DNA of 64,000 bases from Nitratireductor sp. GISD-1A_MAKvit (GTDB lineage: Bacteria; Pseudomonadota; Alphaproteobacteria; Rhizobiales; Rhizobiaceae): assembly GCF_040819555.1 (NCBI RefSeq), contig NZ_CP161920.1, forward strand, positions 2,789,001-2,853,000, read 5' to 3'. Shown piece by piece: positions 17,635 to 28,414 of the stretch (its first letter is position 1; each line of letters begins with the position of its first letter). Below the pieces are notes generated by a model. The model saw only the letters and a list, made by a program, of their open reading frames with translations, searched no databases and was not told the DNA's origin. A program made the translations under genes and the position numbers.

Positions 17635-19509
17635 ATGTTGACCATTTCAAACCTTTCGCTGCGCATTGCCGGACGTCTTCTCATCGACCAGGCTTCACTC
17701 ACCCTGCCTGCCGGAACCAAGGCGGGCCTGGTCGGGCGGAATGGTACGGGCAAGACGACCCTGTTTCGCGCGATTACCGGCGACCTGGCTGCCGAAACCG
17801 GAACGATCAGCCTGCCCAAGGGAACACGGACCGGGCAAGTGGCGCAGGAGGCGCCGGGCACGGACGAGCCACTGATCGACATCGTGCTGCGGGCCGACAC
17901 GGAACGCGCAGCGCTCTTGATTGAGGCCGAAACTGCGAGTGATCCGGATCGAATTGCAGAGATTCAAACCCGCCTGACCGATATCGACGCGCATTCAGCC
18001 GAAGCCAGGGCTGCATCCATTCTCTCGGGACTCGGCTTCGATGCCGAAGCGCAGAAGCGTCCGGCCTCGTCGTTTTCCGGCGGCTGGCGCATGCGCGTCG
18101 CGCTGGCCTCGGTGCTTTTCACCCAGCCAGATCTCCTGCTTCTGGACGAACCGACCAACTATCTCGATCTGGAGGGCACGCTCTGGCTCGAGAATTACCT
18201 GTCTCGATACCCGCACACGGTTCTGCTTATCAGCCATGATCGCGACCTTCTCAACCGGGCGGTTTCTTCGATCGTGCATCTGGAGCACAGGAAACTGACT
18301 TTCTGGCGCGGCGGTTACGACCAGTTCGCAAGACAATATGCCGAGAAGGCCGAGCTTCAGGAGAAGATGCGCGTCAAGCAGGAAGCCCAGCGCAAACACA
18401 TGCAATCCTTCGTCGACCGCTTTCGCTACAAGGCATCGAAGGCGCGCCAGGCGCAATCCCGGCTCAAAGCCCTGGAACGCATGTCTCCCATGGCGGCGGT
18501 GCTCAACGAGACGGTCCTGCCATTTCGCTTTCCCAACCCCGAGAAGGCAGTTGCATCGCCCATCATCGCACTTGAGGGGGGAACTGTCGGTTACACCCCG
18601 GGAAAGCCGGTCCTGAAGGGGTTGACGCTGCGGATCGACAATGACGACCGAATTGCGCTGCTGGGTGCCAATGGAAACGGCAAGTCCACTTTTGCGAAAC
18701 TGATCGCCGACCGGCTCACGCTCGAAAAGGGAACGAAAACCGTCGCCCCGGGCCTGAAAGTCTCGATTTTTGCCCAGCACCAGCTCGATGACCTGAGACC
18801 GGAGGAAAACGCCTATCAGCACCTGCGCCGACTGATGCCCGATGCACCTGAAGCGAAGGTGCGGGCGCGGGTAGCCCAGTTCGGGCTGACCACCGAAAAA
18901 ATGACAACGCCGGCACGCGACTTATCCGGCGGCGAGAAAGCGCGCCTTCTCATGGGACTTGCAACCTTCGAAGCCCCGCATCTTCTCATTCTCGACGAAC
19001 CGACAAACCATCTGGACATCGACAGCCGCGAGGCGCTGGTGGAGGCGCTCAACATGTTCGACGGAGCCGTGATCCTGATCAGCCACGACCGGCACCTGAT
19101 CGAAGCAACCGCCGACCGGCTCTGGATTGTCGGGGACGGCACCGTTTCGCCCTTCGATGGCGATATGGACGATTACCGCAACCGTATGACCGGTGGTGTG
19201 ACGCGCAGCAAGGAAAAGCGGGAAGCAGAGAAAGCCTCCAAGGCAGACAAACGCAAGGAAGCAGCACGGCGCCGGGCGGCCCTTGAACCGCTCGCCAAAG
19301 AGATCAAGGCCACTGAGGGACTGATCGAGCGCACGCGAAAGCGGATCGACACGATCGAGGCACGCCTGGCCGATACGAGCCTTTATGACAAGGAGCCGGA
19401 AAAGGTCTCATCGCTGGCCAAGGAACGCGCTGACCTTGCTGCCATGCTGGAACGCCACGAAGACCGGTGGCTCTCGCTTTCCAGCGAATATGAAGAGGGG
19501 ATGGCCTGA
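17635..19509 (+). CDS. ABC-F family ATPase (YheS/Uup-like)
   Basis: A soluble protein with two fused ATPase domains and no membrane segments, which in this family acts on ribosomes. Of 624 residues the first domain has Walker A GRNGTGKTT (~35), signature SFSGGWRMRVAL (~145) and Walker B LLLLDEPTNYLD. The inter-domain linker is basic and helical (FRYKASKARQAQSRLKALER). The second domain has GANGNGKST (~345), DLSGGEKARLLMGL and LLILDEPTNHLD. A charged coiled-coil tail (~525-624) ends the protein. The stop overlaps the next start by one base. Confidence 0.9.
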   Translation: MLTISNLSLRIAGRLLIDQASLTLPAGTKAGLVGRNGTGKTTLFRAITGDLAAETGTISLPKGTRTGQVAQEAPGTDEPLIDIVLRADTERAALLIEAETASDPDRIAEIQTRLTDIDAHSAEARAASILSGLGFDAEAQKRPASSFSGGWRMRVALASVLFTQPDLLLLDEPTNYLDLEGTLWLENYLSRYPHTVLLISHDRDLLNRAVSSIVHLEHRKLTFWRGGYDQFARQYAEKAELQEKMRVKQEAQRKHMQSFVDRFRYKASKARQAQSRLKALERMSPMAAVLNETVLPFRFPNPEKAVASPIIALEGGTVGYTPGKPVLKGLTLRIDNDDRIALLGANGNGKSTFAKLIADRLTLEKGTKTVAPGLKVSIFAQHQLDDLRPEENAYQHLRRLMPDAPEAKVRARVAQFGLTTEKMTTPARDLSGGEKARLLMGLATFEAPHLLILDEPTNHLDIDSREALVEALNMFDGAVILISHDRHLIEATADRLWIVGDGTVSPFDGDMDDYRNRMTGGVTRSKEKREAEKASKADKRKEAARRRAALEPLAKEIKATEGLIERTRKRIDTIEARLADTSLYDKEPEKVSSLAKERADLAAMLERHEDRWLSLSSEYEEGMA

Positions 19510-20210
19510 TGGCGCAACCGCTTACCATAGGGTTCGACGCGGATGACACGCTCTGGCACAATGAGCGTTTCTACCGGCTCACGGAAGCGCGTTTCGCCGA
19601 GTTTCTCGCCGATTTCGCGGAGGCGGAGCATCTGTCCGAACGGCTCTTGCAGGCCGAGAAGCGCAATCTGGGACGTTACGGTTTCGGCATCAAGGGGTTC
19701 ACACTCTCGATGATCGAGACGGCCATCGAAGTGACTGATGGCCGGGTTCCGGCTGCAACGATCCGCGACATTCTCGAAGCCGGCCGGGAGATGCTCGAGC
19801 ATCCCGTCGAAACGCTGCCACATGCCCGGGAAACACTGGAACGCCTGTCCGGACGCCACCGGCTGGTGTTGATCACCAAGGGCGACCTTTTCGATCAGGA
19901 ACGCAAACTTGCGGCTTCCGGGCTTGGCGACTATTTCCACGCCGTCGAGATTGTCAGCGACAAATCGCGCGTCACCTATGAGCGCATCTTTGCCGCCCAT
20001 GGCGATGGGCCGGACCGCTCCATGATGATCGGAAATTCACTCAAATCGGATGTGATCCCCGCCATTGAAGCCGGCGCCTGGGGTGTGTTCGTTCCCCACG
20101 ATCTGACATGGTCTCATGAGCACGCCGAAGAACCAGGGACAGCCCCCCGCTTCCGCAAAATCGCTCATCTGGGGGAAGTCGATACAGTTTTGGCAGAAAT
20201 CGGCTGGTAA
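19509..20210 (+). CDS. HAD-superfamily hydrolase
   Basis: A predicted phosphatase, 233 residues. The four HAD motifs are visible: DADDTLWHN (nucleophile Asp, ~10-14), LITKGD (Thr, ~120), the lysine in VSDKSRVTY, and GNSLKSDVIPA (acidic motif, ~180). A helical cap lies between motifs I and II. The start overlaps the ABC-F stop by one base, so the two are co-translated. The natural substrate is unknown. Confidence 0.85.
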   Translation: MAQPLTIGFDADDTLWHNERFYRLTEARFAEFLADFAEAEHLSERLLQAEKRNLGRYGFGIKGFTLSMIETAIEVTDGRVPAATIRDILEAGREMLEHPVETLPHARETLERLSGRHRLVLITKGDLFDQERKLAASGLGDYFHAVEIVSDKSRVTYERIFAAHGDGPDRSMMIGNSLKSDVIPAIEAGAWGVFVPHDLTWSHEHAEEPGTAPRFRKIAHLGEVDTVLAEIGW

Positions 20211-20265
20211 TCCCGGCGGCGGACTGGAGCCAGAGGTCCTTGATAGCTGAGCCCCTCTGGTTGCG

Positions 20266-20712
20266 CTAGGCCTTCTTCTGCCAGCGCCTGTCGGGCCCCT
20301 GCTGCCAATAGGTAACGGCATGACCTGCCGATTTGAGCGATTTCCAGTGTCCGCGAGCCGCGTCGAGCTGAGCAGCGTCGTGACCGTCAAACATCACGAC
20401 CGCACGTTCATAGCCGTCCACGCCGGCTGGGTCCGCGCCATCCACAAAGAAGCGGATGCGGGCATTGTTGGGATTGGCAGCAGCGTCGGTCAAAATCACG
20501 GGCTGGTGCTCGGGATGCGCGTCGCGGTCGGTGGCATGGGCGAGAAAGGATTCCTCGCGCCATGTCCACAACCAGTTGTCGAGCGCTTCACAGCGTTCGC
20601 GCGTGCCTGTCTGGATGACCACTCTCCATCCCCGCTCAAGACTTTTCTCCACGAGAGGAGGCAATGCCTCCTCCAGTGTCGATTCGGTCAGGTGATAAAA
20701 GAGGACATCCAT
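20266..20712 (-). CDS. holC: DNA polymerase III chi subunit
   Basis: Chi links the clamp loader to SSB during replication. The 148-residue protein starts MDVLFYHLTESTLEEALPPL and has the family segments LERGWRVVIQTG, LDNWLWTWREESFLAHA and the PVILTDA strand. It starts four bases after the pepA stop; pepA-holC is a common proteobacterial pair, which supports the call. Confidence 0.9.
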   Translation of the reverse strand: MDVLFYHLTESTLEEALPPLVEKSLERGWRVVIQTGTRERCEALDNWLWTWREESFLAHATDRDAHPEHQPVILTDAAANPNNARIRFFVDGADPAGVDGYERAVVMFDGHDAAQLDAARGHWKSLKSAGHAVTYWQQGPDRRWQKKA

Positions 20713-20716
20713 CGGC

Positions 20717-22207
20717 CTATTCGTAGCTGTCGGCGACGAGACGGTCGAGCAGCCGCACGCCGAAACCAGAGCCCCAGGACCGGTTCACCTCATCGAGCGG
20801 TGCACCCATTGCGGTGCCAGCGACATCCAGATGAGCCCAGTTCGTGTCTTTGACGAAGCGCTTAAGGAACTGGGCCGCAGTGACGGAGCCCGCCAGACGG
20901 CCGGACGAGTTTTTCATGTCGGCATTCTTGGAATCGATCTGCTTGTCATATTCCTCGCCAAGCGGCAGGCGCCACAGCTTTTCACCCGTCGCCTCACCTG
21001 CGGCGGCGAGCTGTTCGGCGAGCGTGTCATCGTTGGAAAACAGCCCCGCTCGATGATGGCCGAGCGCCACCATCACCGCGCCTGTCAGCGTTGCGAGATC
21101 GACCATGAACTGCGGTTTGAAGCGATCATTGCAGTACCAGAGCACGTCGGCGAGTACGAGCCGGCCCTCGGCATCGGTATTGATGACCTCAATGGTCTGC
21201 CCCGACATTGAGGTTACGATGTCGCCGGGCCTCTGGGCATTGCCGTCGGGCATGTTTTCGACCAGCCCCACCAGACCGACCGCATTTACCTTTGCCTTGC
21301 GCGCAGCGAGTGCATGCATGACGCCGACCACGGCGGCTGCACCGCCCATGTCGCCCTTCATGTCTTCCATGCCGCCAGCCGGTTTTATGGAGATGCCGCC
21401 CGTGTCGAACACGACGCCCTTGCCAACGAAGGCGAGCGGCCTTTCCTTGGATTTTCCGCCGTTCCACTCGATAACGGCCAGCCTTGGCGGCCGGACAGAC
21501 CCCTGCGCGACACCGAGCAGCGCCCCCATCCCGAGCTTCTTCATCTCTTTCTCGGTCAGGATTTCCACGCTGGCACCGAGTTTTTCCAGCTCCTTGGCCT
21601 TGGCGGCGAACTCGACCGGCCCCAATACATTGGCAGGCTCATTGACGAGATCGCGCGCGAGCATGACGCCTTCTGCCACCGCTTCAGCGCGCATGAATGC
21701 CTTTTTCGCGGCGGACGGGTCTGCGCACTGGATGACGATCTTCAGCTTCTTCGCCGGTTTGTCATTGCCGTTTTCCCGGCTCGTCGTCTTGTATTTCTCA
21801 AAACGATAGGCGCGCAAAAGCATACCCAGGGCGATGTTTGCGGCATCCCCAGCGCCAATCTTCCCATCCTTCAAGTCAACGACAACGGTGATTTCACCGG
21901 CCGACTTGCCCGCAGCGAGCGCTGCGCCGCCGATCTTTACCCATTCCTGTTCGCCAAGCTGCGAAGGGTTGCCGATGCCGACGGCGGCCAGACGGTCAAG
22001 CTGCGTGCCTTCAGGAGCAAGAACCTCGACGCTTTTTGCCAGTTTCCCCGAGAATCCCGAGATTTCCGATGCACGTGCCAGAACACCCTCCGGGTCACAC
22101 GCGCTGGCCTGGTCTCCAAGCCCTCCGCCCTGCGGTGCAAGGACGATAACAGTGCCTTTCCCAGGGGTTGAAAATTTGGCGAAGGAGACACTCGGTCTGT
22201 CGGTCAT
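20717..22207 (-). CDS. pepA: Leucyl aminopeptidase (cytosol aminopeptidase)
   Basis: An M17 metallopeptidase that removes N-terminal residues, mostly leucine, using two divalent metal ions. Of 496 residues, the catalytic half has the metal/active-site lysine block [20 protein letters not shown], the M17 signature [16 protein letters not shown], and the AHLDVAGTA segment near the end. Length and architecture are normal. It is followed by holC and divergent from lptF. Confidence 0.95.
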   Translation of the reverse strand: MTDRPSVSFAKFSTPGKGTVIVLAPQGGGLGDQASACDPEGVLARASEISGFSGKLAKSVEVLAPEGTQLDRLAAVGIGNPSQLGEQEWVKIGGAALAAGKSAGEITVVVDLKDGKIGAGDAANIALGMLLRAYRFEKYKTTSRENGNDKPAKKLKIVIQCADPSAAKKAFMRAEAVAEGVMLARDLVNEPANVLGPVEFAAKAKELEKLGASVEILTEKEMKKLGMGALLGVAQGSVRPPRLAVIEWNGGKSKERPLAFVGKGVVFDTGGISIKPAGGMEDMKGDMGGAAAVVGVMHALAARKAKVNAVGLVGLVENMPDGNAQRPGDIVTSMSGQTIEVINTDAEGRLVLADVLWYCNDRFKPQFMVDLATLTGAVMVALGHHRAGLFSNDDTLAEQLAAAGEATGEKLWRLPLGEEYDKQIDSKNADMKNSSGRLAGSVTAAQFLKRFVKDTNWAHLDVAGTAMGAPLDEVNRSWGSGFGVRLLDRLVADSYE

Positions 22208-22534
22208 GATAATTCCCAGATTTCCACGATTGGTCGTTTTGGAGACGGGCGCGATCTTGGAGGTTTTATGCGAATTGGCAAGAGCCGGAGCCTGGCGGAC
22301 CGTCTTTTTTCGCCCCGGTACGGACTGCGGGCGATCGCGCTATCGTTGCATAAGCATATTGTTAACCGCGTTTGTTTCACATTTTCTAACCAGTACTGCC
22401 CAGACTCCCGGAAGGGACAAGAATTGGTGGGCTGCTCCTCAAAGCCATCACGAGTGCATTGTGTGTCTGCGCGTCGACCGTTAGGTTCGCGCGCGCCCCA
22501 GAGGCTGCTCTAACGAAACGGATCGTCGATTTCC
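22208..22534. promoter_or_regulatory. Divergent intergenic region, pepA and lptF
   Basis: The 327-base gap must hold promoters for pepA (minus) and the lptF operon (plus). A TTGCATAAGCATATTGTTAAC stretch near 22346 is the most promoter-like AT-rich part, but I cannot place a confident start site. I see no gene or hairpin of note. Confidence 0.35.
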
Positions 22535-23740
22535 ATGAAGGTGATCGAACTTTACATCATGCGTCGCACCTTCGCGCTGTTTGCAGCAGCGTTGCTGTGG
22601 GTGCTCGCGCTGGTGTGGACCACGCAGGTTCTGAACCGTATTGACCTGGTGACCGACAGCGGTCAGTCGGCAGGCACCTTCTTCTTCGTTGCCGCGCTCG
22701 TGCTGCCCTCCGTCATACCGATCGTGATTCCGTTCGCCCTGGGTATTGCCGTTGCGCAAACTTTGGCGACGATGAATGCCGATTCCGAGCTGGTGGTCAT
22801 CAATGCTTCGGGTGCCCCGCGCTCGATCATCGTCAAGCCGGTTCTCATCATTGCGATTGGCGCCAGCCTTGCATCTTTTATGATCAACAACACGCTGGAG
22901 CCCGCGTCGCGCCAGGCCTTTCGCACGGTGCTTGCCAATGCACGCGCAGATCTGATCACGACCGTGCTGCAGGAAGGCTCGTTTCAAAAAGTCGATGACG
23001 GGCTGTTCGTGCAGGTCTCCGAACGCCTTCCCAACGGCCTTCTGGGCGGAATTTTCGTCTCCGATTCGCGCGATGAGAACACCAAGCTGATCTATCATGC
23101 GAGAACCGGTGCGGCCGTGGAGCGCGAGGGGGGCTCGGTACTGGTGATGCAGGACGGCATGGTGCAGCGCCAATCGGCAAACGGCGATGTCTCGACCATC
23201 CGTTTTGATTCCTATGCATTTGATCTATCGCAGTTTTCCAGTGGCGGCGGCGGCAAACCGACCCTGCACCCCAAGGACCGTTCTCTCGCCTTTCTGCTCG
23301 ATCCGGACGTGAATGACAGTTTTTATCAAAAATCGCCGCAGATCATTCGTGCCGAACTGCATATGCGCCTTTCCGAATGGCTCTATCCGCTCGTCTTTGC
23401 CATGGTAGCGCTCGCGGTTGCCGGTGATGCACGCTCTTTCCGTGAAGCGCGACTGCACCCGATTGTCACGACCATGGCAATTTCGCTGATCGTGCGCTGG
23501 GTCGGTTTTTATTCGGGCACGGAAGCGGAAAGCTCTCCGGTCTTCTCTTTCGTGCTTTACGCGGCTCCGATTTCGATGATTTGCCTATGTGCGGTGTTCA
23601 TTGCGACCACTCGTGTGATGGAACTGCCAACGCACTGGGTGGAAAAACTGCACGCGCGCACGCACCGTCTGACGGAAACCATGACACACTGGCGGTTCAA
23701 ACTGGCCCACGCTCGTTCCTCCGACAGGAGGCGCGGATGA
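22535..23740 (+). CDS. lptF: LPS export ABC transporter permease LptF
   Basis: One of two inner-membrane permeases that pull lipopolysaccharide out of the membrane for the Lpt bridge. The 401-residue protein starts MKVIELYIMRRTFALFAAAL and has the LptF/LptG layout: three N-terminal helices (with the ALGIAVAQTLATMNADSELV coupling-helix region), a periplasmic domain (~residues 130-270) and three C-terminal helices. The stop overlaps lptG by four bases. The ATPase (lptB) is not in this window. Confidence 0.93.
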   Translation: MKVIELYIMRRTFALFAAALLWVLALVWTTQVLNRIDLVTDSGQSAGTFFFVAALVLPSVIPIVIPFALGIAVAQTLATMNADSELVVINASGAPRSIIVKPVLIIAIGASLASFMINNTLEPASRQAFRTVLANARADLITTVLQEGSFQKVDDGLFVQVSERLPNGLLGGIFVSDSRDENTKLIYHARTGAAVEREGGSVLVMQDGMVQRQSANGDVSTIRFDSYAFDLSQFSSGGGGKPTLHPKDRSLAFLLDPDVNDSFYQKSPQIIRAELHMRLSEWLYPLVFAMVALAVAGDARSFREARLHPIVTTMAISLIVRWVGFYSGTEAESSPVFSFVLYAAPISMICLCAVFIATTRVMELPTHWVEKLHARTHRLTETMTHWRFKLAHARSSDRRRG

Positions 23741-24822
23741 TCGGCCTCACACTTGGCGGATATTTTTTCCGGCGGTACGCTTCGATCGCTGCATGGAATT
23801 TTTTCGGCATCGGGCTTTTGGTCTTCATCGTGACCTTTGCGGAGGTTTCCAGCCGCTCTGCCGGTCTGCCCGGTTACACGGCGCAGTGGGCCTTTTCGCT
23901 TGCTGCCCTGCAGACCCCAATCATTCTTCTTCAGGCTGTCCCTTTTATCGGGCTGATCGCTGCCATGGCCACGTTGATCAGCCTGAATCGGAAATACGAG
24001 CTTGTGGTTGCGCGTGCCGCGGGCGTCTCGGCATGGCAATTTCTGACACCGATCGCATTTGGATCCTTTCTGTTCGGCGTGCTCGCTGTCGCCGCGCTGA
24101 ACCCGCTCGCAGCCAACGGCTTTGCGCAGGCACAGCTGGTCGAGGCCGAGGTTCGGGGTGCAAAAAGCAACGCCAATTCGGAAGCCGAACAATGGATCAA
24201 GCAGCGCTTCGAAGATGAAGAAACGATCATCGGTTCGAGTGCGGTTCTCAACGGGGGCCAGACCCTGGTGAGACCGGTTTTTTTCCGAATCGACACCGAC
24301 GGGCGAATCGTCGAACGCCTGGACGCCGAACGGGCGTTTCTGCGCGATGGATTCTGGGAGCTGCGGGACGTGGCACGTCGACGCGGTACCGCTGCGGCAG
24401 AACGACTGACGAGCCTGCAGATAGCGACCAATCTGCAGCCCGAATTCGTGGGTGAACAGCTGGCGCGCCCTGAGGCCACTTCGATCTACGAGTTGCCTGG
24501 AAAAATTGAAGTGGCGAGGTCTTTCGGGCTCAAGGCAAACGCATTTGCCACGCATTTTCATTCACTTGTAGTGTTACCCGCCCTGCTGGTCGCGATGACG
24601 CTGATTGCCGCTACGGTATCCATGAGATTTACCCGAATGGGACAGTCAGCAACCGTGATTCTGGGTGGCATCCTTGCCGGCTTTCTGCTTTATGTGGTTT
24701 CGGTCTTGGTCAAGGCGTTCGGCAGCGCCGGAGTTGTTCCTCCGGTGGTAGCTGCGTGGACGCCTGTGGCTGTCGCGATGTTCTATGGGGTCACTTTCCT
24801 GTTGTACAAGGAGGACGGTTAG
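23737..24822 (+). CDS. lptG: LPS export ABC transporter permease LptG
   Basis: The second Lpt permease, 361 residues, starting MIGLTLGGYFFRRYASIAAW. The layout mirrors LptF: helices at ~25-125 with the coupling segment LISLNRKYELVVARAAGVS, a periplasmic jellyroll-type domain in the middle, and three C-terminal helices. ATG 23737 overlaps the lptF stop (ATGA), and the stop overlaps the GTG of lptD, so the three genes are tightly coupled. The longer frame inside lptF is a shadow. Confidence 0.93.
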   Translation: MIGLTLGGYFFRRYASIAAWNFFGIGLLVFIVTFAEVSSRSAGLPGYTAQWAFSLAALQTPIILLQAVPFIGLIAAMATLISLNRKYELVVARAAGVSAWQFLTPIAFGSFLFGVLAVAALNPLAANGFAQAQLVEAEVRGAKSNANSEAEQWIKQRFEDEETIIGSSAVLNGGQTLVRPVFFRIDTDGRIVERLDAERAFLRDGFWELRDVARRRGTAAAERLTSLQIATNLQPEFVGEQLARPEATSIYELPGKIEVARSFGLKANAFATHFHSLVVLPALLVAMTLIAATVSMRFTRMGQSATVILGGILAGFLLYVVSVLVKAFGSAGVVPPVVAAWTPVAVAMFYGVTFLLYKEDG

Positions 24823-27218
24823 TGGGGGTTACGGCAAAAAGAGCCGGCATGTCCGCACGGTCAGCGCTTTTATTGAGTGCGACCGCGTTGGCGACCTTGT
24901 GCACCTATTCATTGCTTCCCATGGCCCCCGCTCTCGCGCAGACCGGCGGCCTGGACGTTTCCGATCTGCCCCAGAACGCTCAGATGCTTCTGACCGCAGA
25001 CAATCTCATTTATGACAACGATCAAAGCACCATCACCGCTGCCGGTGGCGTGCAGATCGAGTATGCCGGGAACAGTCTCGTTGCCGACCGGGTCGTCTAC
25101 GACCGCAGGACCTCGCGCGTGATGGCACGCGGCCGTGTTCAGATCATCGAAGAAGACGGCGATCGCATTTTTGCTGACGAGATCGACGTCACGGATGATT
25201 TTCGTGATGGCTTCGTCAACGCGTTGCGCGTGGAAACCGTCGACAAAACCTATTTCGCAGCAGAAAGCGCGGAGCGTTCTGGCGGCAGGCTGACGACATT
25301 CAACAATGGTGTCTACACCGCCTGTGAACCCTGTAAAGAGAAACCTGGAAAACCGCCGATCTGGCAGATCAAGGCACAGAAGATCATCTGGAACGGGGAA
25401 GCAAAGACGGTTCGTTTCGAGGGATCGCGATTCGAATTTTTCGGCATGCCGATCGCTTATCTGCCGTTCTTCGAAGTGGCCGACCCGACGGTGAAACGGA
25501 AGTCCGGTTTTCTGATTCCGAGCGCCTCCTACAGCGAAGAGCTGGGTGTTGGCGTCAGCGTCCCCTATTACCTGGCCTTCTCGCCGACCTACGACCTCAC
25601 TGTAACGGGAACCTACTACACCAAGCAGGGTTTTCTCGGTGAGGCGGAGTGGCGGCAACGCTTCGACAATGGTCAGTACAGCGTCACGGTAGCAGGGATC
25701 AGGCAGCAGGATCCCGAAGCCTGGAGCTCCGGTACGGTCAACGCAAGCGAGACCACGCGTGGCATGATCGGCTCCAAGGGCCAGTTCCGGATCAACCCGC
25801 GCTGGAGCTTCGGCTGGGATGTTCTGGCCCAGTCGGACAAGAATTTTTCGCGCACCTACGGCATTGACGGATTTTCCGACACGGTCCAGACATCGGAGCT
25901 TTACCTGACAGGGCTCGATGACCGGAATTTCTTCGACCTGCGTGCCTATCATTTTGACATTCAGGAGAATGTGCCGGACAGCTCTTCCAGCGCACGTGAC
26001 AGGAAGCAGCCCTGGGTTTTGCCGAGCTTCGACTATTCCTACACGCCGGATGAGGCGGTAGCCGGCGGTGAGCTGAACCTCGACGTCAATGTGCAGACCG
26101 TTTACCGGGATGCCTTGAGCGGGAGCCTCGCTTCGACAACTCCCGCTGTTTACGACCGCATTGACGGTGTCGAGGGACTGGGTAGCCGCCTGACGGCCGA
26201 GGCCGAGTGGAAACGCTCTTTCGTCAGCGCGGGCGGGCTTGTGATCACGCCGCTGTTGCAGGCACGCGGCGATGCGATCTACACCGATTACGATGCCAAC
26301 ACGGTCAATGGTGTGACAAGCTTCGAGCTGAACGGAACACCTGTCGGCAGCGACGTTCGCTCCTCTTATTACCGGTATATGGCGACTGCAGGCCTTGAAG
26401 CTCGCTGGCCGATACTCTTTTCAACGTCGAGCGCCAGCCATGTGCTGGAGCCCATGGCGCAGATTTTCGTGCGGCCCGACGCTCCCTATCAGGAGAGCCT
26501 GGGCATTCCCAACGAAGATGCGCAATCGCTTGTGTTCGATGCGACGACCCTGTTCGAACGCGACAAGTTCTCCGGTTATGACCGGATCGAGGGCGGCACG
26601 CGTGCCAATGTCGGCATTCGCTATTCAGGCAGTTTTGCCAATGGCTGGACGACCCAGGGGTTGATCGGACAATCCTACCATCTGGCAGGCGACAATCCGT
26701 ATGCCCAGCCGGATCTCGTTCACGCCGGTGCCTATTCCGGACTTGAAACCGACGTTTCCGATCTGGTCGTGATGGCCGGCATAGCAAGCCCGAACGGGTT
26801 TGCCTTCTCGGCAGGCGCGCGCTTTGATGAAGAGACGCTTGATCTGCGTCGGACAGACCTGAAATCGGCAGCCGAGTTCGGGCCGGTCACCACCTCGCTG
26901 CAATATGCCTACATCCAGTCACAGCCGAATTACGGCTTTGACGAAGACCGACAGGAATTTACCGGCATTGCCAAGGTTCGGTTTGATGAGAACTGGAGCG
27001 GCTTCGCTTCGGGCACATACGACATCAAGAGCCAGACGCTGGTGAAGAACGACTATGGCTTCTCGTATGGCGATGAGTGCTTCATCTATTCGATGACCTA
27101 TTCGCGCAGCAAGAACCGCGACACGAAGGAAACAAGCCAGTCCTTCGGCTTCCGCATTTCGCTGCGCACGATCGGTGATTTCGGCACAAGCAGCGGTGAG
27201 CTGGCGTCGGGATTCTAG
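24822..27218 (+). CDS. lptD: LPS-assembly protein LptD
   Basis: The outer-membrane translocon that inserts lipopolysaccharide into the outer leaflet. Of ~798 residues there is a signal peptide (cleavage near APALA-QT), then an OstA-type beta-jellyroll (~40-190: LTADNLIYDNDQSTITAAGG), then a large barrel with many aromatic strands. Cysteines occur in TACEPCKEK and near the end (GDECFIYS), the usual arrangement for inter-domain disulfides. Its GTG start overlaps the lptG stop; an ATG 27 bases later is possible. Confidence 0.93.
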   Translation: MGVTAKRAGMSARSALLLSATALATLCTYSLLPMAPALAQTGGLDVSDLPQNAQMLLTADNLIYDNDQSTITAAGGVQIEYAGNSLVADRVVYDRRTSRVMARGRVQIIEEDGDRIFADEIDVTDDFRDGFVNALRVETVDKTYFAAESAERSGGRLTTFNNGVYTACEPCKEKPGKPPIWQIKAQKIIWNGEAKTVRFEGSRFEFFGMPIAYLPFFEVADPTVKRKSGFLIPSASYSEELGVGVSVPYYLAFSPTYDLTVTGTYYTKQGFLGEAEWRQRFDNGQYSVTVAGIRQQDPEAWSSGTVNASETTRGMIGSKGQFRINPRWSFGWDVLAQSDKNFSRTYGIDGFSDTVQTSELYLTGLDDRNFFDLRAYHFDIQENVPDSSSSARDRKQPWVLPSFDYSYTPDEAVAGGELNLDVNVQTVYRDALSGSLASTTPAVYDRIDGVEGLGSRLTAEAEWKRSFVSAGGLVITPLLQARGDAIYTDYDANTVNGVTSFELNGTPVGSDVRSSYYRYMATAGLEARWPILFSTSSASHVLEPMAQIFVRPDAPYQESLGIPNEDAQSLVFDATTLFERDKFSGYDRIEGGTRANVGIRYSGSFANGWTTQGLIGQSYHLAGDNPYAQPDLVHAGAYSGLETDVSDLVVMAGIASPNGFAFSAGARFDEETLDLRRTDLKSAAEFGPVTTSLQYAYIQSQPNYGFDEDRQEFTGIAKVRFDENWSGFASGTYDIKSQTLVKNDYGFSYGDECFIYSMTYSRSKNRDTKETSQSFGFRISLRTIGDFGTSSGELASGF

Positions 27219-27390
27219 ATCCCGACACGGCTCCCCTGCCCTGTCCGGCCCCGCCTGTCGCGGGCAGAAGCGGACCGGCCATTTCCGTCAAAGTCATTTT
27301 TTTGCCCAACCCGGTATCGATAAAACAGATCTAGGGACTGTAGCTCTGTCGCGTTTGCTGTTATTTCAGGCGCTATTGCGGGGTGCAAAG

Positions 27391-28341
27391 ATGAGAACAA
27401 TGACGATATTCAGCAATTGCGGGCGCATCTTGCGTCTGGGCGCGTTAACGCTGGCAGTGGCAACAGCGATGCCGCTGTTGCATGGTGCGAGTGCTCTGGC
27501 GACAGAGATCCGGTATGTGGTGAACAATGCGCCCATCACGAGTTACGACATCGACAGGCGCGTCGCATTTCTGAAATTGCAGCGCGAAGGCGGGAACCTG
27601 CGCCAGAAGGCGACCGACCAGATGATCGAGCAGGCGCTCAAGCTGCAGGAGATGCAGCGGCGAAAGGTCAACATTCCCAATGAAATGGTGAATCAGGCAT
27701 ATGCGCGCTTTGCAAGCGGCAACCGCATGTCCACCAGCCAGTTGAACAGCGTGCTCGCCCAAAGTGGCGTCACGGCCGAGCATTTCAAGGAGTTCATTCG
27801 ATCCCAGATCGGCTGGGGGCGTGTCATGCAGATGCGCAGCAGCTCGGCCGGCAAGCTGAGCGAACAGGACGTGGTTGCCAAGATGCTTGAACAGGGTGGC
27901 AACAAGCCAAGTGCCACCGAATACATGCTGCAGCAGGTCATTTTCGTGGTCCCCTCCGGCGAACGCTCCAGCCTGCTTGGGAAACGCAAGCGCGAGGCGC
28001 AGGCAATGCGGGGTCGTTTCAACGGCTGCGACAGCACGCGTGAATTTGCCAAGGGTCTGATCGACGTTACGGTTCGCGATCTCGGTCGGGTGCTGGAACC
28101 GGAATTGCCGGGTGACTGGAAGGACCAGATCAAGAAGACCTCACCAGGCAATGCAACCGGTGTGCGGGAAACCGACCGCGGGGTCGAGTTCATCGGTGTG
28201 TGCAGCACACGCGAGGTCTCGGATGACCGGGTTGCCCAGATGGTGTTTCAGAACGAAGGCGCTGGAAACGAGGCAACGGAAAAGGCATCCGAAGAATATC
28301 TTGCGGAACTGCGCAAGAATGCGCGCATCAGTCAGCGTTGA
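27391..28341 (+). CDS. SurA-like periplasmic chaperone
   Basis: A 316-residue exported protein matching the SurA N-terminal domain: signal peptide (to about ALA-TEI), then IRYVVNNAPITSYDIDRRVAFL, MIEQALKLQEMQRRKVNIP, and the helix AHFASG-type segment of the family. Two cysteines flank a predicted PPIase-like region (~170-290), though no classical parvulin active site is obvious. Its place between lptD and pdxA is the standard surA position, so a role in folding LptD and other barrels is likely. I chose ATG 27391; the frame upstream is non-conserved. Confidence 0.85.
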   Translation: MRTMTIFSNCGRILRLGALTLAVATAMPLLHGASALATEIRYVVNNAPITSYDIDRRVAFLKLQREGGNLRQKATDQMIEQALKLQEMQRRKVNIPNEMVNQAYARFASGNRMSTSQLNSVLAQSGVTAEHFKEFIRSQIGWGRVMQMRSSSAGKLSEQDVVAKMLEQGGNKPSATEYMLQQVIFVVPSGERSSLLGKRKREAQAMRGRFNGCDSTREFAKGLIDVTVRDLGRVLEPELPGDWKDQIKKTSPGNATGVRETDRGVEFIGVCSTREVSDDRVAQMVFQNEGAGNEATEKASEEYLAELRKNARISQR

Positions 28342-28414
28342 TGCTGTTGTGAGCCCGTTTCGGGCGGGCTCACTTTTGCCCAGAGCAGCTTTTCCAGAAA
28401 TCGTGAGGTAATGC